Translations under genes and position numbers: made by a program
NCBI GenBank assembly: GCA_014763885.1
Contig: JACXUO010000004.1
Span: forward strand, 1-59,031
DNA length: 59,031 nucleotides
Direction: 5' to 3'
Source of the DNA: Campylobacterales bacterium
GTDB lineage: Bacteria > Campylobacterota > Campylobacteria > Campylobacterales > Sulfurovaceae
The notes under the pieces: generated by a model
Database searches by the model: none
Told to the model about the DNA's origin: nothing
The model's input: only the letters and a program-made list of their open reading frames with translations
Part shown: one piece after another, positions 44,543-53,950 of the stretch
Layout: each line of letters begins with the position of its first letter
Position numbering within the stretch: the first letter of the stretch is position 1

Positions 44543-44776
44543 TCACTCTTCATAATATTTTTGACGCTCTATCACCATTCGGTACCGTTTCCATGAGGAG
44601 ATAATGAAAAAATAGATGCACCCCACTACGACCAGAATGTTAAGCAGAAGAATTTCAAACTTCGAAACAATAAAACACAGAAGGACCATCAGCAGCAGCT
44701 CCACGATCAGATAGAGCAGAGGCTTGATCGCTGATCTATGTCTTCTGTCTTTCCACTTATGATACTGTTTTATCAT
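44543..44776 (-). CDS. Small hypothetical membrane protein
   Basis: A 77-residue basic protein with two membrane helices (about 20-40 and 43-63) flanked by Lys/Arg-rich ends (WKDRRHRSAIKP; SWKRYRMVIERQKYYEE). Not recognised. It lies 33 bases downstream of bcp on the same strand and could be co-transcribed with it. Confidence 0.6.
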   Translation of the reverse strand: MIKQYHKWKDRRHRSAIKPLLYLIVELLLMVLLCFIVSKFEILLLNILVVVGCIYFFIISSWKRYRMVIERQKYYEE

Positions 44777-44809
44777 TCTAGCCCTCCCTGTTGGTTCTGT
44801 TATTATATA

Positions 44810-45283
44810 CTAATTTTCGTTTTGCAACGCTTCAAGCTTCTCTTTAACTGCCTGAACATGTCCTTTTACTCTTACTTTATCCCATAGTGCTGCGATATTC
44901 CCCTCCGGATCGATGATAAAGGTGCTTCTGACTACTCCCATATACTCTTTGCCGTAGTTCTTCTTAAGCTGCCATACGCCATACGCACTGCATGCCTCTT
45001 TCTCTTCATCCGCCAGGAGCGTAATACCAAGCTCTTTTTTCTCAATAAAGTTTCTATGCTTCTTGGGGGAGTCCGGACTTACTCCGAGGATAATAGCATC
45101 CAACCCGTCAAACTGAGGCAGTGCCTCTGTAAACTCGCACGCTTCGGTCGTACACCCGGGGGTATTGTCTTTCGGATAGAAATAGAGTACGATCCATTTG
45201 CCCTTGAGGTCTCTCAGGCAGATCTCCTCCTCATCCTGATTGGGGAGGCAAAACGCCGGTGCAGCAGTTCCAACTTCTAACAT
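44810..45283 (-). CDS. bcp: Thioredoxin-dependent peroxiredoxin Bcp
   Basis: Peroxidase of 157 residues. KDNTPGCTTEACEFTEALPQF carries the peroxidatic Cys44 and resolving Cys49; VSPDSPKKHRNFIEKK and STFIIDPEGNIA complete the PrxQ signature. It would be recharged by thioredoxin, encoded by trxA/trxB at the window's right end. AAGGAAAG precedes the ATG. Confidence 0.94.
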   Translation of the reverse strand: MLEVGTAAPAFCLPNQDEEEICLRDLKGKWIVLYFYPKDNTPGCTTEACEFTEALPQFDGLDAIILGVSPDSPKKHRNFIEKKELGITLLADEEKEACSAYGVWQLKKNYGKEYMGVVRSTFIIDPEGNIAALWDKVRVKGHVQAVKEKLEALQNEN

Positions 45284-45327
45284 CTGCTTTCCTTTCTATT
45301 TTTAATTCTTTGTGGTAGTATAACAAA

Positions 45328-45534
45328 ATGAATGAAGAAACAAAAGAGATGCTTCTGGCACAGATAGAAAAACTGATCGCTTACGGCAGTGAGCAGAACA
45401 CAATCAACCCCGCACTCCTGGAGTACCTCACTGTGGATGACCTGACTTCCATGCGTAACAATCTGATGGAAAAAGCAGGCACCCTGAAGGAGGAGGATAA
45501 AGCCTGGCTGGAGCAGTTCAAAAAGTACGAATGA
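45328..45534 (+). CDS. Small hypothetical acidic protein
   Basis: A 68-residue soluble, helical, acidic protein (LAQIEKLIAYGSEQNTINPALLEYLTVDDL). No domain recognised. It has a TATAAC box at 45319-45324 only a few bases before the ATG and a weak Shine-Dalgarno, so the start signals are poor. Codon usage and composition look like a real gene. It lies between two minus-strand genes. Confidence 0.55.
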   Translation: MNEETKEMLLAQIEKLIAYGSEQNTINPALLEYLTVDDLTSMRNNLMEKAGTLKEEDKAWLEQFKKYE

Positions 45535-45613
45535 CCAGAAGAGACTTGAACACTCTTTATCGTTACCCAGTCTCCATCCGTAACTAAATCAGAGTTCAGC
45601 CTCTCTCTTTAAT

Positions 45614-47059
45614 TTACCTGAAGTCGATCGATCGGTCAAACTCAATATTGTACTTTTCCAGTATCTCTTTCTGTTTGGCCTGGGCTTCTTCTCTGTCGAT
45701 CACAACCTTGATGCCGTCTTTGTCCTCGAAAACGAGATACTTCTCTTTGCTCTGCTTCACTTTATGATAAAAATCTTTGAAGTCCACATAGGTCTCACCA
45801 TTGACCTTCTCTATCGGCCACATCCTGAAGTCCGTATTTCCACGGCTGATATCCGAAGCCAGTACCTTCAGCAGTACAGCAACCTCTTTTTTCTCTTCGG
45901 TCGGCCACTCTCTGACATATTGGCTCAACTCCATCTGATTGATCTTTGTCGAGAGAAGAAGGTTGCGGGAGAGAGGAGAGAAGATATAGCCGCCCTCTAT
46001 AAAGTAGCTGGGCATCTGGTCATACTGCGTTGTCTTGACAAGCAGGATGTCATCAGCCACTTTGGACAGCGTCACTTCGACCTCGATCGTTTTGCCTTCC
46101 CGGATCAGGCTGAGCCTTACGCGCTCTCCCATCTGATGCATATCCGCATAGTAGCCAAAGTCCGTATATTCATTATGGCGGAATGCCACGGTGCCGTCAT
46201 CTTCTATCTTGTGACCGTCGATATGGGTGATGATGTCTCCCTCTTTGACCACTCCCTTTGCCGGTGAATTATAGACGATATCTGCGACCAGGTTCCCCGT
46301 ACGCTGCTCTTCAAGCCCGTAGTAGGCCTTGAGGGCAGGATTTTCAAGTCTCTGTGTCACGATACCGAGCTCCGGGAAACCGTCATACCTCCCATCCTGC
46401 ATATCCTCGATAAAATGCCTGACCATACTGACAGGAACGAGATAACCGATATTCTGGGAGCTGGTGATCACCTGCATCACAACCCCCACCACTTTGCCCT
46501 GGGAAAGCGCAGGACCGCCTGAGTTTCCGGGATTGACCGCTGCATCCACCTGTATCGCCAAAAAGCTCTCGCCGCTGTGCGTATACCGGTGATGCTCGAT
46601 ACGCGAGACTACACCAATGGTGGCCGAGAGGGTATTTCCCCCCATCGGATAGCCATAGACAACGATCTCCTGCTCCACATGCGGCAGCTCGCCAAACTCC
46701 AGGGGTGTCACCTTGCCGAAAAAACGCTCATCCTCTACTTTCAGCAGTGCGAGGTCTGCCTGATGCGATACGGCATGTACCGTAGCGATAAACCGTCTGC
46801 GCTCTCCGTATCTCTGCACCTCCAGAAATGTCCGGTTGGCAACCACATGGGCATTGGTAAGGATATATTTTTGTCCGTTTTTGCCTGCAATGATCGCTCC
46901 GGAACCCGTACTCTGCCGCATGGAAGAGCTCCATGGTTCCTGATAGTCCAGTGCCTTGGCAACCGTATAGATCTTTACAATCGCCTCTTTTGTCTCTTCA
47001 TCCTTCACCTGTGCATAGAGTGACGCAACCGCTAGGATGATAACCCATAAAACTCTCAT
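45614..47059 (-). CDS. Periplasmic trypsin-like serine protease with PDZ domain
   Basis: A 481-residue DegP/HtrA-like protease. Signal peptide about 1-16. The catalytic triad is visible: LTNAHVV (His71), ADLALLKV (Asp102) and NPGNSGGPALS (Ser180). A PDZ domain follows (about 240-335: GVVKEGDIITHIDG). The C-terminal 130 residues do not match a second PDZ domain and look specific. Expected role: periplasmic protein quality control or a regulated cleavage. Overlaps the DUF523 gene by four bases (ATGA). Confidence 0.87.
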   Translation of the reverse strand: MRVLWVIILAVASLYAQVKDEETKEAIVKIYTVAKALDYQEPWSSSMRQSTGSGAIIAGKNGQKYILTNAHVVANRTFLEVQRYGERRRFIATVHAVSHQADLALLKVEDERFFGKVTPLEFGELPHVEQEIVVYGYPMGGNTLSATIGVVSRIEHHRYTHSGESFLAIQVDAAVNPGNSGGPALSQGKVVGVVMQVITSSQNIGYLVPVSMVRHFIEDMQDGRYDGFPELGIVTQRLENPALKAYYGLEEQRTGNLVADIVYNSPAKGVVKEGDIITHIDGHKIEDDGTVAFRHNEYTDFGYYADMHQMGERVRLSLIREGKTIEVEVTLSKVADDILLVKTTQYDQMPSYFIEGGYIFSPLSRNLLLSTKINQMELSQYVREWPTEEKKEVAVLLKVLASDISRGNTDFRMWPIEKVNGETYVDFKDFYHKVKQSKEKYLVFEDKDGIKVVIDREEAQAKQKEILEKYNIEFDRSIDFR

Positions 47060-47499
47060 TCTCTTCCTTCAAATTTCTCTGCATCGATGGCTACAATATT
47101 CCGCTCTATCACCTCTTGCGCCATCAGCCCCGCAACGCTGGAGCTCAGCAGATTTTTCTGCGTGTCATACAGCCTTGCACTGCATACTCCGCAGCTGGGA
47201 CTTCTGTCTTTCCCGATAAAGAGATCGATCATGCCGTGCCGGTCAAAAAAGTTTCTGACATAGGTACGTATCGGTTCCGAGCGCAACACCCCGCTCTCAT
47301 TGCATACCGCTTCGATCCCGCGGTGAGTCTCTATCAGATCCATCGTGGGACGGGGAGAACCGAATGCTGCATCTTCCGGGCAAAAAGGGATCAGTTCATC
47401 CCCTTTCAGCATCTCGAGCAGTGCCGGCGCATAGTTGTCATTGCCGTCATAACGGCAGGATTTTCCCAACAGACATGCCGATATCGCTACTCTTCTCAT
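47056..47499 (-). CDS. DUF523 family protein
   Basis: A 147-residue DUF523 protein with AISACLLGKSCRYDGNDN (about 5-22), FCPEDAAFGSPRPTMDLI (about 39-56) and DRSPSCGVCSARL (about 94-106); conserved cysteines suggest metal or iron-sulfur binding. The function is not established. The ATG at 47499 has AGGAAAG upstream; the longer frame overlaps the upstream gene's stop. Coupled to the protease gene by ATGA. Confidence 0.82.
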   Translation of the reverse strand: MRRVAISACLLGKSCRYDGNDNYAPALLEMLKGDELIPFCPEDAAFGSPRPTMDLIETHRGIEAVCNESGVLRSEPIRTYVRNFFDRHGMIDLFIGKDRSPSCGVCSARLYDTQKNLLSSSVAGLMAQEVIERNIVAIDAEKFEGRE

Positions 47500-47506
47500 C
47501 GCTTTC

Positions 47507-47977
47507 CTAGTTGACAAAAAGCAGATAATAGACCCAGAGCCCTGTGATTGAAGTCAGCAGAATACCTGTAAAGGTACGTATCCCGGATTTTTTATGCGAC
47601 TGGCTATACATCCCCGGCAGCACATTCAGACGGCGGTCTCTTTTTGCCCTGATCAGCGTATTGATCCATAGTCCCAGAGTGCTCACAGCGATCGCTATAT
47701 GGAAGATGAGCACCCAAAATGCATACCCCTGAGGGGTTGAGCTCTCCTGCATAAACGCATCAAACCCTCCCACACTGCGTACCCCGTACTCAAAATAGGC
47801 AACCACCACGACCGATACGACAAAAAGCGTTGCCTGGACGCTCGCATGCAGTCCATAGAGTCTCCGTCTTGCCAGGGAGATCGCCCCCAGTATCAAAAAA
47901 GGCAAAAGTGCTACAATCACCGTGACAATATCCATAAAGAGCGGCGCTCTGGTACCTAAAAATCCTGCTTCAAACAT
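47507..47977 (-). CDS. DUF420-like membrane protein
   Basis: A 156-residue protein with four predicted membrane helices (about 15-35, 45-65, 85-108, 135-153) and an HxxxQ pair in helix 2 plus His in helix 3 (HIAIAVSTLG), resembling DUF420/CtaM-like proteins linked to haem-copper oxidase assembly. No oxidase genes are adjacent, so this is a weak inference. It lies seven bases before the DUF523 start and 28 bases after the aldehyde dehydrogenase gene's end. Confidence 0.6.
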   Translation of the reverse strand: MFEAGFLGTRAPLFMDIVTVIVALLPFLILGAISLARRRLYGLHASVQATLFVVSVVVVAYFEYGVRSVGGFDAFMQESSTPQGYAFWVLIFHIAIAVSTLGLWINTLIRAKRDRRLNVLPGMYSQSHKKSGIRTFTGILLTSITGLWVYYLLFVN

Positions 47978-48004
47978 CTATTTCTATCCTTTTTTCTTTT
48001 TTTC

Positions 48005-49453
48005 TTAGCAAATCACTACTGACTTGATCTCAGTAAACTCTTCAAGCGCCCACTTCGGCCCTTCCCTGCCGATACCGGAGAGCTTGCTCCCCCCGTAAGG
48101 CTGGACATCAAAACGCAGTGTAGGGATGTCATTGATCACGACACCGCCACACGCTGCATCTTCGATAAAACGCTGCGTACGCTTCAGGTCATTGGTAAAG
48201 ATACTGAACTGCAGCCCGTAGGGAGAGTCGTTCATTTTGCCGATGGCTGCCTCATAACCAGGTACGCTGACCAGGCTGACGATTGGGGCAAAGACCTCTT
48301 CGCAGACGATCTTCATCTCGTCAGTCACATCTGCCATGACCGTCGGAGGGAATATCCCCCCGACCTCCTCTCCTCCGGCTACGACTCTTGCCCCTTCATT
48401 CTTGGCGCTTGCGATCCAGCTCTTGACGCGATGGACCGACTCCTCGTCGATCATCGGGCCGATAAAGGTCTCCTCCTCATACGGCGAACCTACCTTGAGC
48501 TTCCCTGTCTCGGCTGCCATCGCCTCGGCAAATGCCTCGTAGACCTCTTCGTTGACATAGATACGCTGCAGGGAGATACAGACCTGACCGGAGTTGTAAA
48601 ATGCCCCGTAGGCACAGCGCTGCGCCGCATAGGCAATATCTGCACTGCTGTCGATATAGGTCGCCGCATTGCCCCCAAGCTCAAGGCTCACCTTCTTGAT
48701 CCCCGCCTGCTGGGTAATGATCTTGCCTACCGGTACCGACCCGGTAAAACTGAGCACCCTCGGGATATCACTCTTTACCAGGGTCGATCCGACCTCCACA
48801 TCGCCGTACACGACAGAAAGAGCATCCTTGACCGCATATTCGGACTCGACAAAGAGCTTCGCGAGCATATAGGCTGTCATCGGTGCCTCCGGCGTCGGTT
48901 TGAGCACGACGGCATTCCCCGCACCCAATGCCGGAGCGATCTTGTGGGCGACAAGGTTCAGGGGGAAATTGAAAGGAGTGATGCAGGCAACGACACCCAC
49001 AGGTTCCCTGCGGAAAAATGCCGTCGTCTGTTTCCCCGAAGGCATAAGGTCCGTCGGCAGCGTCTCCCCGTGAAGGTTCGCCAGCTCCATCGCAGTGATC
49101 TTGATCGTTTCGGCGCATCGATCCACCTCCACACGGGAAAAAGCGATCGGTTTTGCCACCTCTTTGGCAAGCATCATCGCAAAATCTTCACGGTTTTCCT
49201 GAAGTTTTTTCGCCACATCTTCCAGCCAAAGGATACGTTGGGAAAGCGGTACTCTCCTCGCCTCTTTCGCCGCCTCCTGTGCAATTTTCAGCGCCTTGAG
49301 CGTATCTTCCGCGTCACACTGGGGCGCCTTGCTGACCACACTCTTGTCAAAGGGGCTTCTCCGCTCTTCAAGCCTCTCTTTTGTCGCTTCAGTCGACCCG
49401 AAAAATATTTTTGCTTCAGCCGCCTTTTCTTTGCGTTCAAACAGTCCAAACAT
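48005..49453 (-). CDS. NAD(P)-dependent aldehyde dehydrogenase
   Basis: A 482-residue ALDH superfamily enzyme. It has ITPFNFPLNLVAHKIAPALGAGNAVVLKP (cofactor site), SFTGSVPVGK, VSLELGGNA (general-base Glu, about 255) and NSGQVCISLQRIYV (catalytic Cys, about 290). The VCISLQRIYV pattern is close to lactaldehyde/ glyceraldehyde-3-phosphate dehydrogenase (GapN-like) subfamilies; substrate undetermined. The ATG at 49453 follows GGAAGG and is preferred over 49468. Confidence 0.88.
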   Translation of the reverse strand: MFGLFERKEKAAEAKIFFGSTEATKERLEERRSPFDKSVVSKAPQCDAEDTLKALKIAQEAAKEARRVPLSQRILWLEDVAKKLQENREDFAMMLAKEVAKPIAFSRVEVDRCAETIKITAMELANLHGETLPTDLMPSGKQTTAFFRREPVGVVACITPFNFPLNLVAHKIAPALGAGNAVVLKPTPEAPMTAYMLAKLFVESEYAVKDALSVVYGDVEVGSTLVKSDIPRVLSFTGSVPVGKIITQQAGIKKVSLELGGNAATYIDSSADIAYAAQRCAYGAFYNSGQVCISLQRIYVNEEVYEAFAEAMAAETGKLKVGSPYEEETFIGPMIDEESVHRVKSWIASAKNEGARVVAGGEEVGGIFPPTVMADVTDEMKIVCEEVFAPIVSLVSVPGYEAAIGKMNDSPYGLQFSIFTNDLKRTQRFIEDAACGGVVINDIPTLRFDVQPYGGSKLSGIGREGPKWALEEFTEIKSVVIC

Positions 49454-49609
49454 CTTCACACCTTCCATAACTTCAAAGTATAAAAGTCAATTTTTTCGAT
49501 TATAGCCAAAGAGTGGTAAATCTAGGGTGTCGGCCCTCTTCTAACTAACCGATTTTTAACGGAAGTTTCGATATTATCTCTTCTAAAATTCAACGACAGA
49601 GACGAAAGA

Positions 49610-50530
49610 ATGAACAAATCAAAATATATCTGGATGGATGGTGAACTTACACCCTGGGATGACGCGAAAGTACACGTCCTCACACATACACTGCACTATG
49701 GAAACGGTGCGATCGAAGGGACCAAAGCCTACAAAACGGTAGACGGAAGATGTGCGATCTTCAAGCTCAAAGAGCATACGCAGAGATTGATCAACTCTGC
49801 GAAGATGACACTGATCCAGGTACCTTACACGCTTGAGGAGCTCAACGAGGCTCAGGTAAAACTGCTTCAGGAGAACGAACTCTTTGACGGTGCCTACATC
49901 AGACCGCTTGTTTACCTCGGCTATGGCGTCATGGGACTTTACCATAAAGATGCACCTGTCAATGTATCGATCTCTGCCTGGGAGTGGGGAGCATACCTTG
50001 GTGAAGAGGGGCTGAAAAAAGGTGTCCGTGTAAAAATCTCCTCTTTCAACAGAACAGGCAACACCTCAGGTATGGGGAAAGCAAAAGCCGTTGCCAACTA
50101 CCTCAACAGCCAGATGGCAAAGTTTGAAGCGGTAGAATCAGGGTATGATGAAGCATTGCTGAGAGATGACCAGGGGTATATCGCTGAAGCTTCGGGAGCA
50201 TGCTTTTTTATGGTCAGAGATGGTGTGCTGATCTCTCCTCCGAACGACAACTCGCTCGAATCAATCACCCAGATGACTGTGATCGATCTTGCAAAAGATA
50301 TGGGGATCGAAGTCCAAAGACGCCGTATCACCCGTGAAGAGATCTATATTGCCGATGAGGCGTTCTTTACAGGTACTGCTGCTGAAGTTACACCGATCCG
50401 TGAAGTTGATGCACGCATTATCGGGAACGGCAGCAGAGGCCCGATCACCGAAAAACTTCAATCTGCATACTTTGATGTCGTTGCAGGGAAAAACCCGGAC
50501 TACATCCACCATCTCACCTACATCAACTAA
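49610..50530 (+). CDS. ilvE: Branched-chain amino acid aminotransferase
   Basis: PLP-dependent transamination of Val, Leu and Ile. The 306 residues start with YIWMDGELTPWDDAKVHVLTHTLHYGNGAIEGTKAYKT. GKAKAVANYLNSQMAKFEA provides the PLP lysine region, and ASGACFFMVRDG and FFTGTAAEVTPIREVDAR are class IV signatures. AGAGACGAAAGA precedes the ATG, a modest signal. A strong terminator follows. Confidence 0.96.
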   Translation: MNKSKYIWMDGELTPWDDAKVHVLTHTLHYGNGAIEGTKAYKTVDGRCAIFKLKEHTQRLINSAKMTLIQVPYTLEELNEAQVKLLQENELFDGAYIRPLVYLGYGVMGLYHKDAPVNVSISAWEWGAYLGEEGLKKGVRVKISSFNRTGNTSGMGKAKAVANYLNSQMAKFEAVESGYDEALLRDDQGYIAEASGACFFMVRDGVLISPPNDNSLESITQMTVIDLAKDMGIEVQRRRITREEIYIADEAFFTGTAAEVTPIREVDARIIGNGSRGPITEKLQSAYFDVVAGKNPDYIHHLTYIN

Positions 50531-50542
50531 CAAACTGTTTTG

Positions 50543-50575
50543 CCCTAAACCTCTTTTAAGCAGGTTTAGGGTTTT
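50543..50575 (+). terminator. ilvE terminator
   Basis: Perfect 10-bp stem CCCTAAACCT / AGGTTTAGGG with a nine-base loop followed by TTTT. Confidence 0.8.
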
Positions 50576-50621
50576 ATATCCTATAACTACTATCAACAAC
50601 ACAAAAAAGGAATATTAAAAT

Positions 50622-51740
50622 ATGCCAGCAGATATGAATGACTATTTTAAAAAGAAAAAACCTACTCTGAACATGAACAAACCTGAAAACACGGGGAGTA
50701 CAGGGGGGAGCAACAGAGGCGGAGGCAACCCGCTCGACGGATTGGGGAAAGGGGCACCCTTTATACTGATCGCCGTAGTGGTTGCATTCGCACTCTTTGC
50801 CTTCAAGCCTTTTACGATCATCAACTCAGGAGAGGTGGGGATCAAGGTAAGAACAGGTAAGTTCGATGAAACACCGCTGCAGCCTGGACTCCACTTCTAT
50901 ATCCCGGTACTGCAGAAGATCATACCGGTCAATACCCGTATCAGACTGATCACCTACTCCAACTCCAGAGGTGCAGAGGTGGGAGACAATTTCGCTCGCG
51001 GTCTCTCCACCGAAAGTTTTGAAGGCGGCCTTAAAAGAAATCCGGCGATCCAGGTACTTGACAAACGCGGTTTGACCGTCAATATTGACCTGGCGGTCCT
51101 CTACTCGCTCAAGGCATCAACGGCACCGAAAACGATCGAAGAGTGGGGTGCAAGCTGGGAGGAAAAAATCGTCAACTCCAAAGTACGGGAAGTGGTACGT
51201 GATGTCGTCGGCCAGTACACCGCTGAACAGCTTCCTGAGATGAGAAACCAGATCGCTACAGCGATCCAGACGAAGTTAAGCGAAAAGATCTCTGCACTGG
51301 AGGGAGAGCCGGTAATCCTCTCTGCTGTCGAGCTGAGGAACATCGATCTTCCAGCCAAAATCAAAGAGCAGATAGAGCGTGTCCAGATCGCCAAGCAGGA
51401 AGTAACCATCGCTGAGCAGCAGAAAGAGAGAGCGAAGCAGGAAGCACAGCGCAAGGCTGAGATCGCAAGAGGTGAGGCGGAGAAAAACCGTATCGAAGCC
51501 CAGGGACAGGCGGACAAGATCCGTATCGAGGCTGAAGAGCAGGCAAAAGCGAACAGGCTGATCTCTGATTCACTGACAGCACAACTGATCGAACTTGAGC
51601 AGATCAAAACACAGGCGGAGTTCAACAAAGCGCTGCAGGTCAACAAAGATGCACAGATCTTCCTGACACCCGGCGGTGCCGTACCAAACATCTGGGTAGA
51701 TGCAAAAAGCAAAAGAGAACCTACCGTAGCCGGGCAGTAG
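50622..51740 (+). CDS. SPFH/prohibitin-family membrane protein
   Basis: A 372-residue protein: short polar N-terminus rich in Gly/Asn, one membrane helix (about 48-66), then an SPFH (band 7) domain (about 70-250, GEVGIKVRTGKFDETPLQPGLHFYIP), and a long charged coiled coil (about 240-330, QKERAKQEAQRKAEIARGEAEKNRIEAQGQA). The layout resembles HflK and prohibitins, which scaffold membrane microdomains and modulate FtsH. No HflC partner is next to it. Monocistronic between two terminators. Confidence 0.88.
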   Translation: MPADMNDYFKKKKPTLNMNKPENTGSTGGSNRGGGNPLDGLGKGAPFILIAVVVAFALFAFKPFTIINSGEVGIKVRTGKFDETPLQPGLHFYIPVLQKIIPVNTRIRLITYSNSRGAEVGDNFARGLSTESFEGGLKRNPAIQVLDKRGLTVNIDLAVLYSLKASTAPKTIEEWGASWEEKIVNSKVREVVRDVVGQYTAEQLPEMRNQIATAIQTKLSEKISALEGEPVILSAVELRNIDLPAKIKEQIERVQIAKQEVTIAEQQKERAKQEAQRKAEIARGEAEKNRIEAQGQADKIRIEAEEQAKANRLISDSLTAQLIELEQIKTQAEFNKALQVNKDAQIFLTPGGAVPNIWVDAKSKREPTVAGQ

Positions 51741-51751
51741 CTCTCCTCCCG

Positions 51752-51776
51752 CCCGGTGATCTACCGGGTATTTTTT
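51752..51776 (+). terminator. Terminator after the SPFH gene
   Basis: CCCGGT-GATCT-ACCGGG stem followed by TATTTTTT, starting 12 bases after the stop. Confidence 0.75.
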
Positions 51777-51832
51777 CACTTTTCTATCTCCTCACTTTTC
51801 ACTGCCTCTTACTCCATACACAGCGATGGTGA

Positions 51833-52984
51833 TTACAGTGAATTATGCCAGGCTGACCCGGAGCGCCCTCTTTCATAGCCCACTTTATACAGTGCCCTCA
51901 TATACTCACGGTCAAATGTCTCTTTTGAAGAGATGTTAAAACTCGAAGGGATATTTGTGATATGGATATCAAAACCGTCTCTCTTTGCAAGCGAGATGAT
52001 ATTGTAGAGATTGCAGACCCCCTGGTATTTGATCAGGGTGCTTATCGAACGATCAGAGATATCGGTGACGTTGAGAGAGACAGGAGCATATTCAGGATCG
52101 ATCTTCGTATTGCGTATCAGCCAAAATTTCTTCTTTGGATCTATCCCCAGTTTTTTTTCAAGCCTGGGGATATTCAGATCGCGGGGATAGACAAAGATCT
52201 GTCTTGTTACCGCACCATCGACATGCACCTCCTGATATCTCTTCCCCTCGATCATGACGTCAATCAGCATAGGAGGGAAAGCACCCGGGATTGAGGAGGA
52301 GGCGAGCATGATATCCAGGATAAGCTTGCGGGCATCGGGCCGGCCGCTTTGTGCGATATTGGTGATATTCCACACTACAGGGCGCTGTGCATCCAGATTG
52401 GTTGTTCCGATCTGAAGTATCCGGCCTCTTTTCCCTTCTCGTGCAATCGCTGCTACCAGCTCGTCGGTCACGACCTTTTCAAGCCTTCTCCTCAGCGGTG
52501 TATTATCCCCTACCGAGGAACCGCCGAAAAGCGCATTGAGTGGAGTTTCTGTAACGATATTCTCTTTCGAAGTTTCTGTAAAAAGATCTTTCAGCACATG
52601 ATCATACTCTGATCCCATAAAAGCAAACGGAGCGATCAGTGCACCCGTAGAGACGCCTGTGACCATGAAAAACTCGGGACGATCCCCTCGCGCGCTCCAT
52701 CCTTCCAACACCCCTGCACCATAGGCACCGCCTTCTCCCCCGCTTGAAAGTGCCAGGATATCTACACGCTTATGCAGCGATCTGTTTGAGCGTAAACGTT
52801 TCGCATTATCATAGATCTCGTCAGAGGTCCTGTCACCCCACTGACGGATATTTTCATATCCTATGACATCCGCATGGACATAGTGCTCCTTGTCGGGTGC
52901 ACTAAAAGTACGTGACTTTCCCGAACAGGCGGACAAAAACAATAACAGCGGCAATATCATCAACAGACGTACGTTCAAATCCAT
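51833..52984 (-). CDS. Patatin-like phospholipase lipoprotein
   Basis: A 383-residue predicted lipoprotein (lipobox LSAC, Cys20) with a patatin fold: oxyanion motif SSGGEGGAYGAGVLEGW (about 80-96), nucleophile GVSTG (110-114, Ser112) and catalytic DGA (Asp256). A serine-aspartate lipid acyl hydrolase exposed to the periplasm or held in the outer membrane. Homologues in pathogens act on host lipids; here lipid turnover or predation/competition are possible. Minus strand after the 2OG-oxygenase-like gene, 78 bases apart. Confidence 0.88.
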   Translation of the reverse strand: MDLNVRLLMILPLLLFLSACSGKSRTFSAPDKEHYVHADVIGYENIRQWGDRTSDEIYDNAKRLRSNRSLHKRVDILALSSGGEGGAYGAGVLEGWSARGDRPEFFMVTGVSTGALIAPFAFMGSEYDHVLKDLFTETSKENIVTETPLNALFGGSSVGDNTPLRRRLEKVVTDELVAAIAREGKRGRILQIGTTNLDAQRPVVWNITNIAQSGRPDARKLILDIMLASSSIPGAFPPMLIDVMIEGKRYQEVHVDGAVTRQIFVYPRDLNIPRLEKKLGIDPKKKFWLIRNTKIDPEYAPVSLNVTDISDRSISTLIKYQGVCNLYNIISLAKRDGFDIHITNIPSSFNISSKETFDREYMRALYKVGYERGRSGSAWHNSL

Positions 52985-53062
52985 CCCCTTTGAAAAAGCT
53001 ATGGACTAATTATGACATAATCCTATTGATTTTGAAAAAATACCAGTCGCATGACGATTTAT

Positions 53063-53884
53063 CTACCATATGGCGTCATGCCACTGCACCAGTGTCAGGC
53101 GGTACCCTTTTTCTACCGGCAGCACCTCATGTGAAAAATAGGGATTGCTGGGGAATACTACCATATCCCCGGCTTGCGGTTTGATCTTTACAATTTCACC
53201 GTATCTATCATAGAGATAGTTAAAAAGCAGTTCTCCGCCACAAAACCCCTCATCCGGATCATTACTGCTGTCTCTATGACTGGTTCCAAAAAGCACTGTA
53301 GTCAGCTTCCGTTCGGGCGCCACACATTTAAATGCAACAGTCTGGCCATCCTCATCTACCAATTCGCTGGAGTCATCGGCATGCTTTACGTAAAAGTAGC
53401 CTTCTTTATACTCCAGTACCTGAATCTCTGTAGAGAGTGTCATCACCGCACCGAAATACGCTTCAATCACGGGTTTATGCTTCAGGAACTGCTTTTCATA
53501 ATACTCGCTGTAAAAGTCATCCAGTGTATAGATATTGGTCTTGCGGTACTTCGTCACCACATCGGCCTCGATAATCCCGCTGATGGACTCCTGTTTCACT
53601 TTGGCCGCCTCTGCATCCTCATCTTTTTTCACCAAAGATACAAGCTGTCTGCAAAGCTCGGGAGTAAAAAAATTTTTAATAATCATATAGGGAGTTTCTC
53701 TATAGGGATTCGGAAGCAACCTATTGGTGATCTCCAACTGTTCCAATCGTGCATCACAATAGATTAGGTTACTGATCTGTATCATATAAAGCTCAAAAAA
53801 TAAGATAGCTATAAAGCATAGAATTATAGTCCAAAAATCAACTTTTAATCTAAAAAATTTCTTAAATTCTCCTTCCCTATTCAT
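53063..53884 (-). CDS. Membrane-anchored 2OG-Fe(II) oxygenase, P4H-like
   Basis: A 273-residue protein with an N-terminal membrane helix (about 16-38) and a prolyl-4-hydroxylase-like double-stranded beta-helix. The iron ligands are H168-x-D170 (KHAD) and His252 (SHEV); Arg262 (KGYRLTLVQWHD) should bind 2-oxoglutarate. The stretch CGGELLFNYL and PQAGDMVVFPS are typical of this fold. Secondary features suggest a membrane-tethered hydroxylase acting on a peptide substrate, as in P4H-like enzymes. N-terminal charge (Lys/Arg at 8-14) leaves the helix orientation open. No substrate candidate is evident apart from proline-rich proteins such as the FtsI tail. Confidence 0.83.
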   Translation of the reverse strand: MNREGEFKKFFRLKVDFWTIILCFIAILFFELYMIQISNLIYCDARLEQLEITNRLLPNPYRETPYMIIKNFFTPELCRQLVSLVKKDEDAEAAKVKQESISGIIEADVVTKYRKTNIYTLDDFYSEYYEKQFLKHKPVIEAYFGAVMTLSTEIQVLEYKEGYFYVKHADDSSELVDEDGQTVAFKCVAPERKLTTVLFGTSHRDSSNDPDEGFCGGELLFNYLYDRYGEIVKIKPQAGDMVVFPSNPYFSHEVLPVEKGYRLTLVQWHDAIW

Positions 53885-53950
53885 AGATGGCTTTCAGTTT
53901 AAAACCAAGTAGCTATAATGTCATCACTTTAAATGCTATGGAGATCTATC

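Noticed and set aside
48431-49483. 350-residue plus-strand frame
   Set aside because: Antisense to the aldehyde dehydrogenase gene, which has full family motifs.
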